This document shows, piece by piece, positions 23,975-35,454 of a stretch of DNA of 64,000 nucleotides. Positions within the stretch are counted from its first letter, which is position 1. Each line of letters opens with the position of its first letter. This DNA comes from Moniliophthora roreri. Taxonomy: Eukaryota > Basidiomycota > Agaricomycetes > Agaricales > Marasmiaceae. The notes below the pieces were generated by a model that made no database searches, was not told the DNA's origin, and saw nothing but the letters and a program-made list of their open reading frames with translations. Where the stretch lies: contig LATX02000211.1 in the NCBI GenBank assembly GCA_001466705.2, positions 868,001 to 932,000 on the forward strand, written 5' to 3'. A program made the position numbers and the translations under genes.

Positions 23975-24870
23975 ATGACTACCGACCAAGAGCTCGTGAG
24001 GAATAATAAGGTTCATTGGGATACAGTGGCCCAGAACTTTGATAAGAATCCTTGGGGTATTTTGCATATGAAACTCTCGAGGAAGTGAGTAATTCATCAG
24101 CACTTTGCCACCAAAACGTGCCCATTCATGGCTTCTAGGCTTCTGCCGCACATCCTAAAGGCAGCGCCGTTCGACAAGGGGTTTTCAGAGGTCATGGATT
24201 TCGGATGCGGCAATGGTGAGTTGCAAAAGTCCTTGTCAGTGTTCCTAAGTTTTCATTTCATTGGTAAACAAATACAGGCTTCAACTCTAGTCTTCTCGCC
24301 ATTGACACAAAATCCATCCTTGGTGTCGATATTAGCAACGGCATGGTCGATGAGTACAACCGCAATGTCGAGAAATGGGGGTTCAACAAAATTTCGAGTA
24401 CAAAGGGCAAGCTCAAGGCCGTACGGGCAGATATCACAGATAAAGAGAGCGGCATACCACCAGAGCTGCAAGGAAGGCAGTTTGATATTATTTTCGTGAG
24501 TCTCTTTTGTCGGAATTGAAGGTGAGCCGACCTGACCGGTAGTTAGTGCTGCATGACCTACCACCACCTCCCGTCCATCGTGGATACGACACGAGCTCTT
24601 GCCGATTTCCTCAAACCTGGAGGAACGCTCCTGGTAGTTGACTGGGTCAAGCCGGAGATCATGCTGGAGCTCTCGGAGGATCAACAAAGTCTCATCAAGG
24701 TACCAGGGCTCAGTAAGCAGGAGATGAGGTCGGCTTTTGAGGCCGCAGGGCTCACTTTCAGGAGTTATGAGGCGGTCGTCACGATGGATGATTCGGTCGA
24801 GGACAAGCAGATCTACAATACTGCGTTCCTTGCGTGCGCGGATAAAGAGGAAATGTCCAGTTCATTCTGA
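23975..24870 (+). CDS. SAM-dependent class I methyltransferase, paralogue B
   Basis: Exons 23975-24084, 24139-24215, 24278-24495, 24547-24870 encode 242 aa with the same intron positions and phases as paralogue A. Motif I is VMDFGCGNGFNS, then LGVDISNGMVDEYN, CCMTYHH and LKPGGTLLVVDW. Compared with copy A, the loop before the second half has eight extra residues (KISSTKGK region) and the C-terminus is extended by EEMSSSF. The conserved opening DKNPWGI and the C-terminal AFLACADK are shared. The predicted role is methyl transfer from SAM to an unknown acceptor in the cytosol. Nothing in the flanks suggests a biosynthetic cluster: the neighbours are malate synthase and a membrane protein. Confidence 0.85.
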
Positions 24871-25131
24871 TCTACAACGGATGTAATAGACTCTATCTAT
24901 ACAGTAATATTTAATCCATACTTGCACAAATCACTATAACGTTTTCGATGCCGATGAAGATAACAAGAAGGCTGGTCTTATAACTATCGTGGCAGCCAGA
25001 ATGAATGCTTGTTGAGAGAATGCTAACAAGGGATTCACGACTTGTGATCCGAAAATACTAGATAGTACAATAGACTGTTACTTGATAATGTACAGTAAGA
25101 ATCCATGGTGTGATGATGTGCCCATTCTCAA

Positions 25132-27022
25132 TTACAACGCGCTCTTCTGCCACTTGGGCTCAACGCCATCCGCAATCGCCAAGTGATGCATCAAGTCACT
25201 GGTCAAGAACTCGCTCGGCCACTCCCTCCTAATCTGACCCTTCAGATACTCCGCGACTAGTTTGACATGTTCCTCCTTCACTCCAGGTGCTAGCTTCTTG
25301 ACACCAGGAGCAAGCTCGTCGATTAAACTATCGACGTACTTGGCCGTAATAGGCAGACCAGAATCAAGGCGGGAGCTGTACTTGACCCACTGCCAGAGTT
25401 GGACACGAGTAATCTCGGCGGTAGCAGCATCCTCCATAAGGTAGTTAAGAGGAATGCAACCATTTCCGCCAATCCAAGCGGCGCTGTAAGCAAGGGATGT
25501 AGATATATTGGAGCGAACACCCTCTTCGGTAACCTTGCCAGGAACCCTGGGATTCAGAAGGTCCGCGGCAGCGACCTTGACATCTTCACTTCGAACGTGA
25601 TACTAAGTTGCTGAAATTAGAATGCTTCGTGCGCTGATCATGGGATGACGACGTACCTGATTGGGGCCGAGCATGTGCTGGTTGAAGACTTCCATGGCGA
25701 TTTTGTTGATGAGAGGATGTGCGATCCATGTTCCGTCGTGTCCAGCCGTGACCTCGCGCAACTTGTCCTGTCGAACCTTCTCCATCACTACTTCATTGGC
25801 CTTGGGATCATCTTTGATAGGGATCTGAGCGGCCATACCACCCATCGCAGCAACTTTACGTCTGCGTCGAAGACATGGGTTCAGGAATAGACAAGCGAAC
25901 CAGTGGAAGAACACCCACTTGTGACACGTCTGAATCAGCAATCGAACATACGCGTCCATAAAAGGAACCGTCATAGTGACATCCTTTCTATCAGGAAGCA
26001 CGGCGGAGCGGTCAGCCCTTCGCTTCTTGATGAAACTAAATATATAGTCCCATCTGCGGGAAAGAAGGTCAGAACGTCATAAGGAGCACTCGTATGCATA
26101 TTTTTACCTGCCACAATTCAGACCAGAGGAATGATTTCTGAGCTCGAATAAGATCTCCTCCATGTGGAAGGCGCCAGGAAGCGTCTCGATGAGGACAGTT
26201 GCACGAATAGTTCCGTGTGGAATACCGATATAGGACTGGGAGAAGCTGAAGACATCGTTCCAAAGACGAGCTTCGAGATAATGTTCCATTTTAGGGAGAT
26301 AAAAATATGGTCCGTAACCGCGTTGGATAAGTTCTTTCGCGTTGTGGAAAAAGTAGAGTGCGAAGTCGAAGAGAGAGCCAGATACTGGTGCATTGTCAAC
26401 CGTAACGCGTGGTTCATCGAGGTGCCATCCACGAGGGCTGAAACAAGTCAGCGTCTGCAATAGCAGCCAGACTGTGACATCACCTACCGGACGATAAGCA
26501 CGGCAGGCTTCTCTGTCAATTTATAGCTCTTTCCTCCGGCTTCGAAATCGATTTGGCGACGAACGGCATCACGAAGATTGACCTGGCCGTTGACCATGTT
26601 GGCGAACGATGGCGCACTCGAATCTGTGTGCGACGTGGTAAGTCACGGCAGTAGTGACGAACAGAATAAGGCGTACCTTCAAAATCCGCCATGAAGGTCT
26701 TTGCACCGCTATTCAACGCGTTGACGACCATCTTTCGGTCAGTCGGACCCGTAATTTCGACTCGCCTGTCCTCGAGACCAGGAGCCGGTGGTACACATTG
26801 CCATGATGGGTCAGCCCGAATGTGAGCTGTCTCTGCGGGAAAGTCGAATGGTGCTCCAGAATCCCAGCGACGCTGCGCATCCTCTCTGGCGACAAGCAGA
26901 GATTGCCTAGTGGATTCGAAGGTACGATGAAGAGCAGCGAGGAACTTGAGGGCATCTTCTGTAAGGATCTCGTCCTGGGCCTTTTGGGCGATTTTGGAGT
27001 GGACTTTAACGCCTGGAATCAT
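25132..27022 (-). CDS. Malate synthase (glyoxylate cycle)
   Basis: Six exons (27022-26677, 26623-26488, 26437-26108, 26053-25919, 25861-25657, 25602-25132) give 540 aa, the usual length of eukaryotic malate synthase A. It condenses glyoxylate with acetyl-CoA to malate, allowing growth on acetate and fatty acids. Family signatures are visible in order: ITGPTDRKM and the spliced [29 protein letters not shown] (spliced), [24 protein letters not shown] and the C-terminal helical block. The C-terminus is QKSAL; SAL is at best a weak variant of the peroxisomal PTS1 consensus (SKL type), so peroxisomal import is possible but not certain. A short in-line repeat [13 protein letters not shown] sits in the C-terminal region. 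The ATG at 27022 was chosen because [10 protein letters not shown] fits the family start and upstream codons are Leu-rich and atypical. Confidence 0.95.
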
Positions 27023-27410
27023 TGTGAGAGATTGATGGTTGTGGTACAAGTCAAGAAGGAAAAGTGAGACAACGCTTGCGAGGAGGAGCAAGAGCAAACT
27101 TTATGCAGTCCGGACGATCCGGCGGGTCCCCGTATACTCCAGTACGTCATCGCGTGGCCTTATCACATGAAGAGCTCAAACTAGATAAACTTTTCCTTTT
27201 TTGGGCATGTTTTCCTCGAAAGGGATGTGCCCCTCACGGAGCTTGCTCAGCCTGCTGCTGCCTGGAAGGCCGTCATAAGCGGCAAACCAACGGTACTCCG
27301 TCGAACCTCTCGAACCTCCGGGTCTCGTAACGATCGTATCCGGAGCATAAACGTTCCTTGAAATCTGTACATATTCACAGAGTACATGTACACGGCAAAG
27401 GCCTAAAAGA
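27023..27410. other. Intergenic between GET1 (3' end) and malate synthase (5' end)
   Basis: About 390 bp containing the malate synthase promoter and the GET1 3' UTR. No TATA box or other recognised element. Confidence 0.4.
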
Positions 27411-28245
27411 TCACGAATCCTTGTCCTTCGAAGCTTTTTCGGGAACAGGAGCACGCTTGGCCGGTTGGGGCTCTACCTCCTGGGGTGATGGCACTAGAAC
27501 TCACGTAGATCAGAACCCAAAGTGCAAACTACAAGAAAACAGCGAACGTACAAGCAATGTCTTTCACCACCCGTTCACCCACTTTAATCACTCTCCTGCA
27601 CGTCATTTGCCACATACCGACGCTTACAGAACCTGTGATGATATATGTCTCTCCGTCATAACGGTGGAGCATTGTAGGGTCTAGAAAAATACCTGAAGGA
27701 GCGAACGGCAGTGCTAATATCCATCCAAAAGGTCCAAACCATCCTGGAGGCAAGTAGAAGATCGGGGCTTTTCTATACCACCATCCGACGAAAAATTGAA
27801 GTCCAGTCGTCAATATCCAGATTGCGCTGTTGAACTTCATGGAAAAGGCTGATCTAGTCGAAGCCATCTCGCTATCTGTCATGAATGAGATTTCTTGTGC
27901 ATCAAGGAATGACGAAGGCAGACGCACTGATTTTCTCCAAATCCGCCATTCCTTTATCCACGCTCCTTCTAAGCTTCGCCCATTTCGCGAACTGATCTTG
28001 TGCGCTCGTCTTCATTAGTTCGGCTTTTGTAGACAAAAGCTCCGACTTGAGTTGCTTTTGCTGCGTCGCCAGTGTCGGGTGGAACAGACGTAGGTAGAGA
28101 GTGTATCCCTGTTCGACACGTATGGTTTAGTACAGTCAGGCAATGTCAGGTGGAGACGCACCAATTCAAGAAGGACGGATTGCCCTATCCATGATATGAG
28201 CTCTCCAAGAAACACCAAGGCAAAGACCGTCAATATAATAGACAT
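27411..28245 (-). CDS. GET1: GET1, membrane subunit of the tail-anchored protein insertase (CHD5/WRB family)
   Basis: Exons 28245-28162, 28108-27928, 27875-27693, 27632-27552, 27493-27411 give 203 aa. The first hydrophobic helix ([20 protein letters not shown]) is followed by a coiled-coil ([20 protein letters not shown]... [11 protein letters not shown]), the cytosolic part that docks GET3. Two more membrane helices follow ([33 protein letters not shown]), ending in a Lys/Glu-rich tail. This is the GET1/WRB layout: with GET2 it receives tail-anchored proteins from the GET3 ATPase and inserts them into the ER membrane. The ATG at 28245 was used; the codon at 28260 is GTG. The last intron was placed at 27551-27494 so that the frame continues into a charged tail ([15 protein letters not shown]); without it the ORF stops 17 codons after the third helix. 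Confidence 0.9.
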
Positions 28246-28661
28246 GAGGGAGGATGGCACGTCCTACAGCAAGGCGTTGACGTGTTGGTGGCAGGCCAAG
28301 AGCGTGAGAATTACGCCAAATTAGAGCGACGCGCGTCAAATTCTGACTGAGCGCTTCGTACAAGGTAACTTGCTCGATGCATTCGAAATCATAAATTCGC
28401 GGTATCAGCCATAAAATACAGGAGTAGTAGGTAAGCAACCATAACTACTGGCACTTTTACATCTTCAGGAACGCACTAATACCAGAGCCAGCAAATGCTT
28501 CCCCCTTTATTCCCTGAGTCACAGTCAGCCTAATAATTAGATCAAAAGTATCAGAAGAGCTCACCCTCATCAACTTTTTTCAATTGTTTGTGCATCTTGA
28601 GGATCTCAAGCTCCAGATATCCCATCTGTCATGCAAAATCCACAGTAGAGGGGTCAAAGCC

Positions 28662-28847
28662 TCAAGCAACTTCCCATTCATGAATGGGTTTATAGTTGAG
28701 GGTTTGCCATTTGATAAGATGAGCACCACAAGCATCTACTACAGATGGAATGAGTTCTGGAATACCCATCTGCTTGCATTTGGCCTCTGAAACTCTGGAT
28801 AGACCTGTTGAATCAAAAGACCAGGATATAGAATCAAAAATTGTCAA
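28662..28847 (-). pseudogene. Relic protein-coding fragment 1 in the CpG-free block
   Basis: The frame reads like a real protein end (CKQMGIPELIPSVVDACGAH, then NYKPIHEWEV) and continues past a stop as GFDPSTVDF and a Lys/Leu-rich helix, with stops in frame. I cannot name the family. CpG loss and stops point to a dead copy. Confidence 0.35.
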
Positions 28848-29037
28848 GAGAAACAGGTAGAGGAAGAGGTAATTTGGTGAAATGGCTCATGAAGAATAAA
28901 GAAAGCTAACAGAGCCATCACCCTGATTTTTGGTTGACAAACAGAGCAATGGCAGGCTGACTGAATCTGTACTGAAAGGTGAGTTTTCATTGTATATCAG
29001 AAGGAAACAGGCAGGTTCCTTATCAACTATAGTAGAT

Positions 29038-29590
29038 TCAAGAACAGTTACACTCTTGCATGATATTTAAGTTACCCACTATGGACATATCTGAGTTGAT
29101 GTCACAGGTGTAAGGTTGAATACTTCCTGAAAGCACTATTAACTTATTCCAAGGCTTCCAATATAGTAGGCACCATGTCCATATCACATCCATACCCTGT
29201 GGCCACTGCACAATAGCCTCTAGTAAGCTTGAGTATAGTGCATCAAAATGTAGTTGCCCTCTACCATTTAGCAAAAGGTGGTGGGGGATATTGTGCCACA
29301 GGTCTTTGAGACATGGATACTTGGTGCTCCAGCAAGAATGGTCCTCTTGGTATAGATGATTTTCTGTTATCTCAGCTGGAAAAGGAATGTCAAAACACTG
29401 CTGTTCTCCCTAGGACAAAACTATGCCTAAGACAAGCCTGTCAATTCTTGTTCCATAGTTTCTGAAATGCTGGGTACTAATATCCCTCAGCATGTCTGTG
29501 GTAGGAACAATAAGAGACTTGTCAACCCAGAGTGTCAGTAAGGCACCTCTTCCTGTGTCTAGCTATAGACAATTGAGAATGCATCTCATG
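29038..29590 (-). pseudogene. Relic protein-coding fragment 2, about 180 codons with two in-frame stops
   Basis: Reading the - strand from about 29590 down to 29038 gives one long frame interrupted by two stops. It contains coherent segments such as LWVDKSLIVPTTDMLRDIS, EITENHLYQEDHSCWSTKYP, HHLLLNGRGQLHFDALYSS and IVQWPQGMDVIWTW. Trp/His-rich conserved-looking blocks and maintained frame suggest a once functional protein. It may be from an agaricomycete repeat or an uncharacterised family; no domain is recognised. Confidence 0.4.
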
Positions 29591-30013
29591 TTACTCTGGA
29601 GTCAGGGTGAGTTCTGTGGTTGGGATCCAAATGCACCCACAGATGCTGGATGTATGTGAACATTCAAAACACCTTTCTGTTGTAAAAAAAGTTGATGAGA
29701 GTATTGTGGCAGGGAAGAGATGATACACACTACTATGGAAAATCAGAACTGGGACTGTCTGATTGATGCCTGGATGCCTGCCTGTTCTTCAGTGAATAAG
29801 TTGTGTACAACTAGTGAAACTGACCATTTACATGAGAATTGACAGAAGTCTTCCTCTCATATTTAAGTACAATTGTGAAGTCAGAGAGGCAGGCTCAGAC
29901 AAGCTCCAACTCACAGCAAGTGACTCTTCCTCCTTGTACATAGCAGTAAATTTCAATTGAATGCCATGTAACTTGACTATGCATATTCTTTTCCAAGCTT
30001 TGACTCATTTGGC

Positions 30014-30935
30014 CGTCTGCACTAGTTTTCTGTCCTGCCACTCTCAAGGACCAGCTTGCTGGGAACATATCTCCCTCAGGGTAATAACATGCCCACTTTT
30101 GACGTACTCAAGCTGTGATAAGTATTCAGCGAAGTGAATAACCCAGTGTGTCAACCATTTGGGCTCACCTCGTCATATCTGGCGTTTTGTGCTGCCGTCT
30201 GACTATGCGATCATGATGATCATGTGATTGACCTCCATGGACAGTTCAGGGTATTTTCGCCTTTGACTACAAAATAGGATGCATTCGAGAGCATCACCAG
30301 TGCTAGGATAAATGTGTTGAGGAGAGACAGTGATGGTCAAGATTGAGATTTGGAAGGATCAGGCTTCCACGGGCTCACAGCACACGTTGACAGGCCGGAT
30401 CCGAAAACGAACGATCAAAGTTGCAAACCGCCTGATAAGCTCGAACTAAATATGGGATGTTTGAGACTGTACCCTCCCTGCTCAATAAATTGATGCCCTT
30501 GCAAGGGTGTTTATGAATCGGAGCGATTTGCGTAGAGCTATGATCAAGTTATACTTGAGGAAGTTTTGAACGTTAGGAGTGGACAATAGACCCACCAGTT
30601 CCAGCCATAATTTTATCCAGGAAACTGCAATGCTGAAGCGATCTCAAGAACGCTGAGCTGTGGCAAGAAAGTTAAGGCCGTGGGCGCTGAGCTCTGGTCA
30701 ACGCGGCCGAATACGTCAGTGTACGTCCCTGAGAATGCGCTAGGTCACCTGATCGAGCCCCAAAAGGCTTCTCTGCAAGTTCTCTCGACTAGTCGGACTA
30801 CGCAAGCTCTAGCCTTCGGGCACATCAAGTCAAGAACCCAAGTTTGTGCCCAATCCAAAACTTGTTGAGCACATTACATACTTTCTCTATCTACCACCAC
30901 CGGGCCTACCCAAACTCACACGACGCACGACGAAC
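30014..30935. other. Intergenic / ATG9 promoter region
   Basis: CpG frequency returns to normal here. No gene recognised; a small + frame at 30680-30868 lacks support. Contains the ATG9 promoter. Confidence 0.4.
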
Positions 30936-33900
30936 ATGAGCAGAGCGTACCGATACACACCGGCCAATCAATCATTGCGTATGCTTGCAGAGGACGAAGA
31001 TGATACGAAGCTACAAGAGTCGGAAGATGAAGAGGTTGACCTAGAAACCGGTGGGAGAAGTGCTAATGGCAGTGGCGAAGGAAAGAGAGACGATCCTGGA
31101 CTGGGTTCGTCCAAGAGAATTTTGCAGGACGCGCGTAGAACTGGTATCTCTGGTGCAAGCAGCAGTAATATACCTTTGAACACCGAAGAGCAAGAAGACT
31201 CGGATGATGGGGAGGTTCCGCAGAGCTTCATGATTGAGGACACCCGAAAACCTACTCCCAAGAAGTCGAAGGGCAAGGCCAAGGAATCCAGGAGTAGTGG
31301 TAGTGGAAAAAGCAGACCACTCTATTCCGTTGGCGGTGGTAGGAAACTGTCTTCCATTCTGCCTACACATCACACTCGTTCTGGCTCATCACAAGCACCG
31401 TATCGTTCAACATTATCTGTTCCCCCAAGGCCTTCCGAAATTGACGTCGACGATACAGAAGAAGGTCAACATACACCTCGTGCAGAAGAATACACCGAAA
31501 GGCGTGCTCAGGAGCGGTGGGAGGGTTGGTGGCCGAAGCAGAATCGTGCACTTGGATTGGATCCATACGAGCGAGCGTTATGGAATTGGGTCAATGTTTA
31601 CAACTTGGATGCGTTTCTACAGGAGGTCTATTACTACTACGAAGGCAAAGGGATTTATAGTATTGCCCTAGCCAGAGGGCTTAATCTCCTGTTGGTCCAT
31701 CCTTGTATCTGCTCTTTCACTCGGACCTGACTTCCCTCTAGCACAGTCGGTTTCGTTATTGGTTTTTCAACATTTCTGTTGGGGTGCATAGACTACTCGA
31801 AGATAAATCCAGAGAAGCAAATGAAATTGGGCGATGCTATCGTTGACCGTTGCGTGTCCAAGTAAGTCGTGATAACACTCGCCGTTTACTTCCCTGTTAC
31901 TAACAGAAATTCCAGGTTCTCTGGCTTTACTCTCTTATTCTTCATCCTTTTCACGGCTTTCTACTTATGGGAGATCTTCAACTTTATTATTGGCGTTCGG
32001 CGGCTAGTTGACATGTACAACTTTTACACTCACTTACTCAAGATCCCCGACGTGCGTCATACTCTTTCCCTCATTAGTGCCCTTTTCATCTTCTTTATTT
32101 GATTTTAGGCAGACATACAAACAATTTCATGGCCCGAGGTCGTCCGTCGAATAGGCTCCATACGCGAAGAAAACCCTCTTACCGCCATCTCCTCCAAAGC
32201 TTCTGGTCACAATAATACCTCCACGGCGAAGCTCGACGCACATGACATCGCTAACAGGATCATGCGGCAAGAAAATTATCTTATAGCGCTATTCAACAAA
32301 GACGTATTGGATCTGCGTGTACCATTACCGCAAATGTTGAAGAGATTTGTACCTGAAGAAAGCGGGAAGGGAAAGATGTTAACCAGGGCCCTGGAATGGA
32401 ATTTGAGATTTTGTTTAATGCAGTATTTATTCGATGAGCACGGAAAGGTTAGGAAAGTGTTTTTGAAGAGCAAGAATCGGAGTGCATTGATTGAAGAGTA
32501 CGTTCGTTATTCATTGCACCGAACTTGTTACTCACTCCTATCTACAGGCTGAAACGCCGCTTCATTTTCATGGGAATTCTCAACGCCATCTTTGCACCTT
32601 TCATTGTCCTGTACGTGTTGATGTACTCGTTCTTTCGGTACTTCGAGGTTAGTCCTGTTCCGGTCGGTCTGTGGAGTTCTTCTTATTCTGTCGTTCGAAA
32701 AGCAATACCACAAGGATCCATCAACAATTGGCGGTCGTCGCTATACGTCGTATGCACAATGGAAATTCCGAGAGTTCAACGAACTCCCGCATCTTTTCAT
32801 CCGAAGGCTAGACGAGAGCTATCCGCTAGCCAACACATATATCGGACAATTCCCGAATGAGAAGATGACTTTAATAATGCGATTCGTGGCATTTGTATCA
32901 GGAGCATTCGCTGCCGTCTTATTCCTCGCAACGATATGGGATCCAGATATCTTTGTTCATTTGGAGATCACACCACATAGGACGGTCTTGTTCTACCTCG
33001 GAGTGTTTGGTTCGGTACTTGCGGTGGCGAGGGGTACGATACCAGAGGAAAACAGAGTGTTCGACCCGGAAATGTTAATGACTGGGGTGATTACTTACAC
33101 TCACTATATGCCTGATGGATGGAAGGGTCAGTTGCATTCTAAAAGGGTACGTTCAATCGTGTTTATCCGACCACTCGGAAGCTGAGCTGGCGAAGGTACA
33201 TCAAGAATTTGGTGAACTTTTCGCCATGAAGATCCTGATCTTCATCGAGGAAGTTGCGTCGGTCGTACTCACTCCATTCGTCCTATGGTTTTCCCTACCC
33301 CCTTGTGCACCAGCCATTATCGATTTTTTCCGTGAATTTTCGGTACATGTCGACGGAAGGGGCTATGTCTGCAGCTTTGCTGAGTTTAACTTCGAACGAC
33401 ATGGTAATGTCAAGGTAAGTCTTTACTTCGTCCATGACTCCTCGTGCTGAAAATGCGTATCACAGTTTGGTGCCCCAACGCAAGTACAAGACAAGAGGAT
33501 GATGTCAAACGAAGGGAAGATGGAGAAGAGCTTCCTAAACTTCAAGGTCTGTTTCACATCATGTCAATCGTACCCTCCTTACCCTTGAACCAGGCTGCAA
33601 ACCCAGATTGGATGCCGACAGACCCTTCTGGCTCGCTCTATCTTAGCCGTCTTCAAGACTTTACTGCGGCATACCCCGGTTCTCTCACATCCTCACCAGC
33701 CCAACAACGAAGACAACAACCCATGTCTCCTCCAGGCGGGGATCGCCTCGAGAGCACATTGGCAGAAAGAGCACAGGAATACGACCGTGCGCTTAAGCAA
33801 AGTCAATATGCTGCTCGAAGACGTGGTTTCGGCCCTGGAAGCACATTCTTGGGCATGTCCGCCCTTGGTCCTCCCGTTGCATCTGGCGTTGGACCATCGG

Positions 33901-34217
33901 CATCGTCGATATTTGGGGCTATGGAAGGTGCTCAGACGGTTGTGTTAGGTGATTCCCAGGGAAGTATGATGCCAGCCGCTACACATGCTGCCACTGGTAA
34001 GGCGCCTGCTTCGACAATACCAGATGAAGATATGGCGTCAGATGGAGTTATAGCGGGTGGGCTTGAGGGATCGTATGTCGATGGGGCCGCTGGTAAACGG
34101 CCTAGACCTATTATGGAGGAGGACGAGGATGATGGAGGTATGGAAGATAATGGGGTTCTTGGACTTCTGGCGCAGATCTATGCAAGAAGAGATGCTCCGG
34201 CGAGAGCTATTCAATGA
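30936..34217 (+). CDS. ATG9: Autophagy protein ATG9 (lipid scramblase)
   Basis: Nine exons (30936-31690, 31742-31861, 31916-32051, 32109-32497, 32548-32647, 32703-33146, 33196-33414, 33466-33546, 33594-34217) encode 955 aa. The N-terminal 220 residues are disordered and acidic. The ATG9 core follows: [19 protein letters not shown], membrane helices near residues 252-268 and 293-316 ([19 protein letters not shown]), the cytosolic [10 protein letters not shown] and [17 protein letters not shown] blocks, further membrane segments ([40 protein letters not shown]; a re-entrant [17 protein letters not shown]), and the [20 protein letters not shown] region. The C-terminal tail is disordered, with acidic EEDEDDGG near the end. 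ATG9 is the trimeric scramblase on Golgi-derived vesicles that seed the autophagosome. All splice junctions keep the family sequence in frame. Confidence 0.95.
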
Positions 34218-34648
34218 CCTGGATGTACTGCTACGCCTTATGTTAATGTTAATAGCTTCTCTGTATACCCATTCCACGTTCAGCGTGAGGACTGAAGAAT
34301 CGTTCGCGTGCTTCCTAGGCCTGCCACCGGTATTCTCGATATTCGCATTCTTGAATGCCACAGTGCACGCCGAGATATTTATACCAAGGCGTGGTGAATC
34401 CTGACTTCTCATTCATTATCGTCGCAGTTTGGTACAAGTACACGTATATTTAGAGCATCCGACTCTTATTAGAAGGAGATACCACCATCGCCGTCGCCAC
34501 GGCCACGAGACAGTATAAGACTGCGGTCGCTGACGGACACGCCACGCGAAAAGCAGGCTTCAAAGTAGTTTTCATCTACACAATAAATTTCACGCCCATA
34601 GTCGCAACGAGTGCAAGCAGATGATGTATTTGGGGAGGAGATTGTAGT
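34218..34648. other. Convergent intergenic region between ATG9 and FKBP genes
   Basis: About 430 bp holding the two 3' UTRs; small open frames here overlap in several frames and show no family features. Confidence 0.4.
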
Positions 34649-35278
34649 CTAAAGCTCATCGCGAGAGCTACCGTTCAACTCCATGAGTTCTGTTTCGAAA
34701 ACAAGACATGAGTTGGGAGGGATGACACTGCCGAAGCCACGAGAGCCTACGGAGCGTCGCGTCAGAACAAGTATACTACGAGAGTCAACGGCCACGTACC
34801 ATATGCCTTCTCAGATGGAATAGTTAATTTACGCTTCTCTCCGACGCACATTCCCTGAAGACCTTCATCCCATCCCTTGATAACTTGTCCGACACCAACT
34901 GAAAGAAGGAATGAGATATAGGATGACCTCAACGAAACCAGTTTGCTCACGCTTGAGAGGAAGGGGATCGCCACGGTCGAGACTGGGGTTTGGGTTCAGT
35001 GAATTATGCTTGAATAGACATGCATGAGTATGAGTTACCTAGAGTCGAATTTGTTTCCATTGGAGAACAGTGTACCAGTCTGCCTGGATATTAGCTAGGT
35101 TCATTCACCTTGAGAACACGGCACCTACATAGTGGACCTTGATGGAATCTCCCTTTTTGGCAAAGACGGAGCATTTCTCTGGCTTGTATGTAGTTTCAAC
35201 AACCAGCTCCGTGGGTGGGTCTGCTGCCAGAGCAGTAACAGCGAAGAGCAAAGGGAGAGCAAAGCCAAAGAATTTCAT
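34649..35278 (-). CDS. ER-resident FKBP-type peptidyl-prolyl isomerase (FKBP2-like) with RDEL tail
   Basis: Five exons (35278-35129, 35079-35039, 34982-34951, 34898-34800, 34746-34649) join to 139 aa, the standard FKBP2 length. A signal peptide ([18 protein letters not shown]) is followed by one FKBP domain with the expected residues: [23 protein letters not shown], the [16 protein letters not shown] block, [15 protein letters not shown], and [18 protein letters not shown]. The protein ends SSRDEL, a KDEL/HDEL-type retrieval signal, so it should cycle back to the ER lumen, where it would accelerate prolyl isomerisation during folding and could bind FK506 or rapamycin. Introns of 49-56 nt divide the short gene into very small exons (41 and 32 nt), which automated annotation could easily miss. 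Confidence 0.93.
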
Positions 35279-35454
35279 GGTGATGGGTAAACCTAAGAAT
35301 ACGTGGAGGTCATCAAATTCTGATCTGAGTCTCAACGCCGAGGTTTTCCCCATTTAGTAGATTTATACCACACCAGGAAGGGTTCTTTCTGCAGTCTCGA
35401 ACGGCAGAACAAGAGTTTATAGACGCTCCACTACCAATACAGATTTACACAAGT

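Larger units (their letters stand above)
28474..30013. other. 1.54-kb CpG-free block with decayed coding sequence
   Basis: No CG dinucleotide occurs from the CG at 28472-28473 to the CG at 30014-30015, whereas both flanks (GET1, ATG9 promoter side) have normal CpG. The block contains at least two degraded protein-like frames on the - strand. The composition matches the 12.5-15.6 kb block and suggests a methylated, deamination-eroded repeat or dead gene. Confidence 0.8.

Noticed and set aside
27529..27551. 23-nt GT..AG segment near the GET1 3' end
   Set aside because: Too short to be spliced; the 58-nt intron 27551-27494 restores a better tail.
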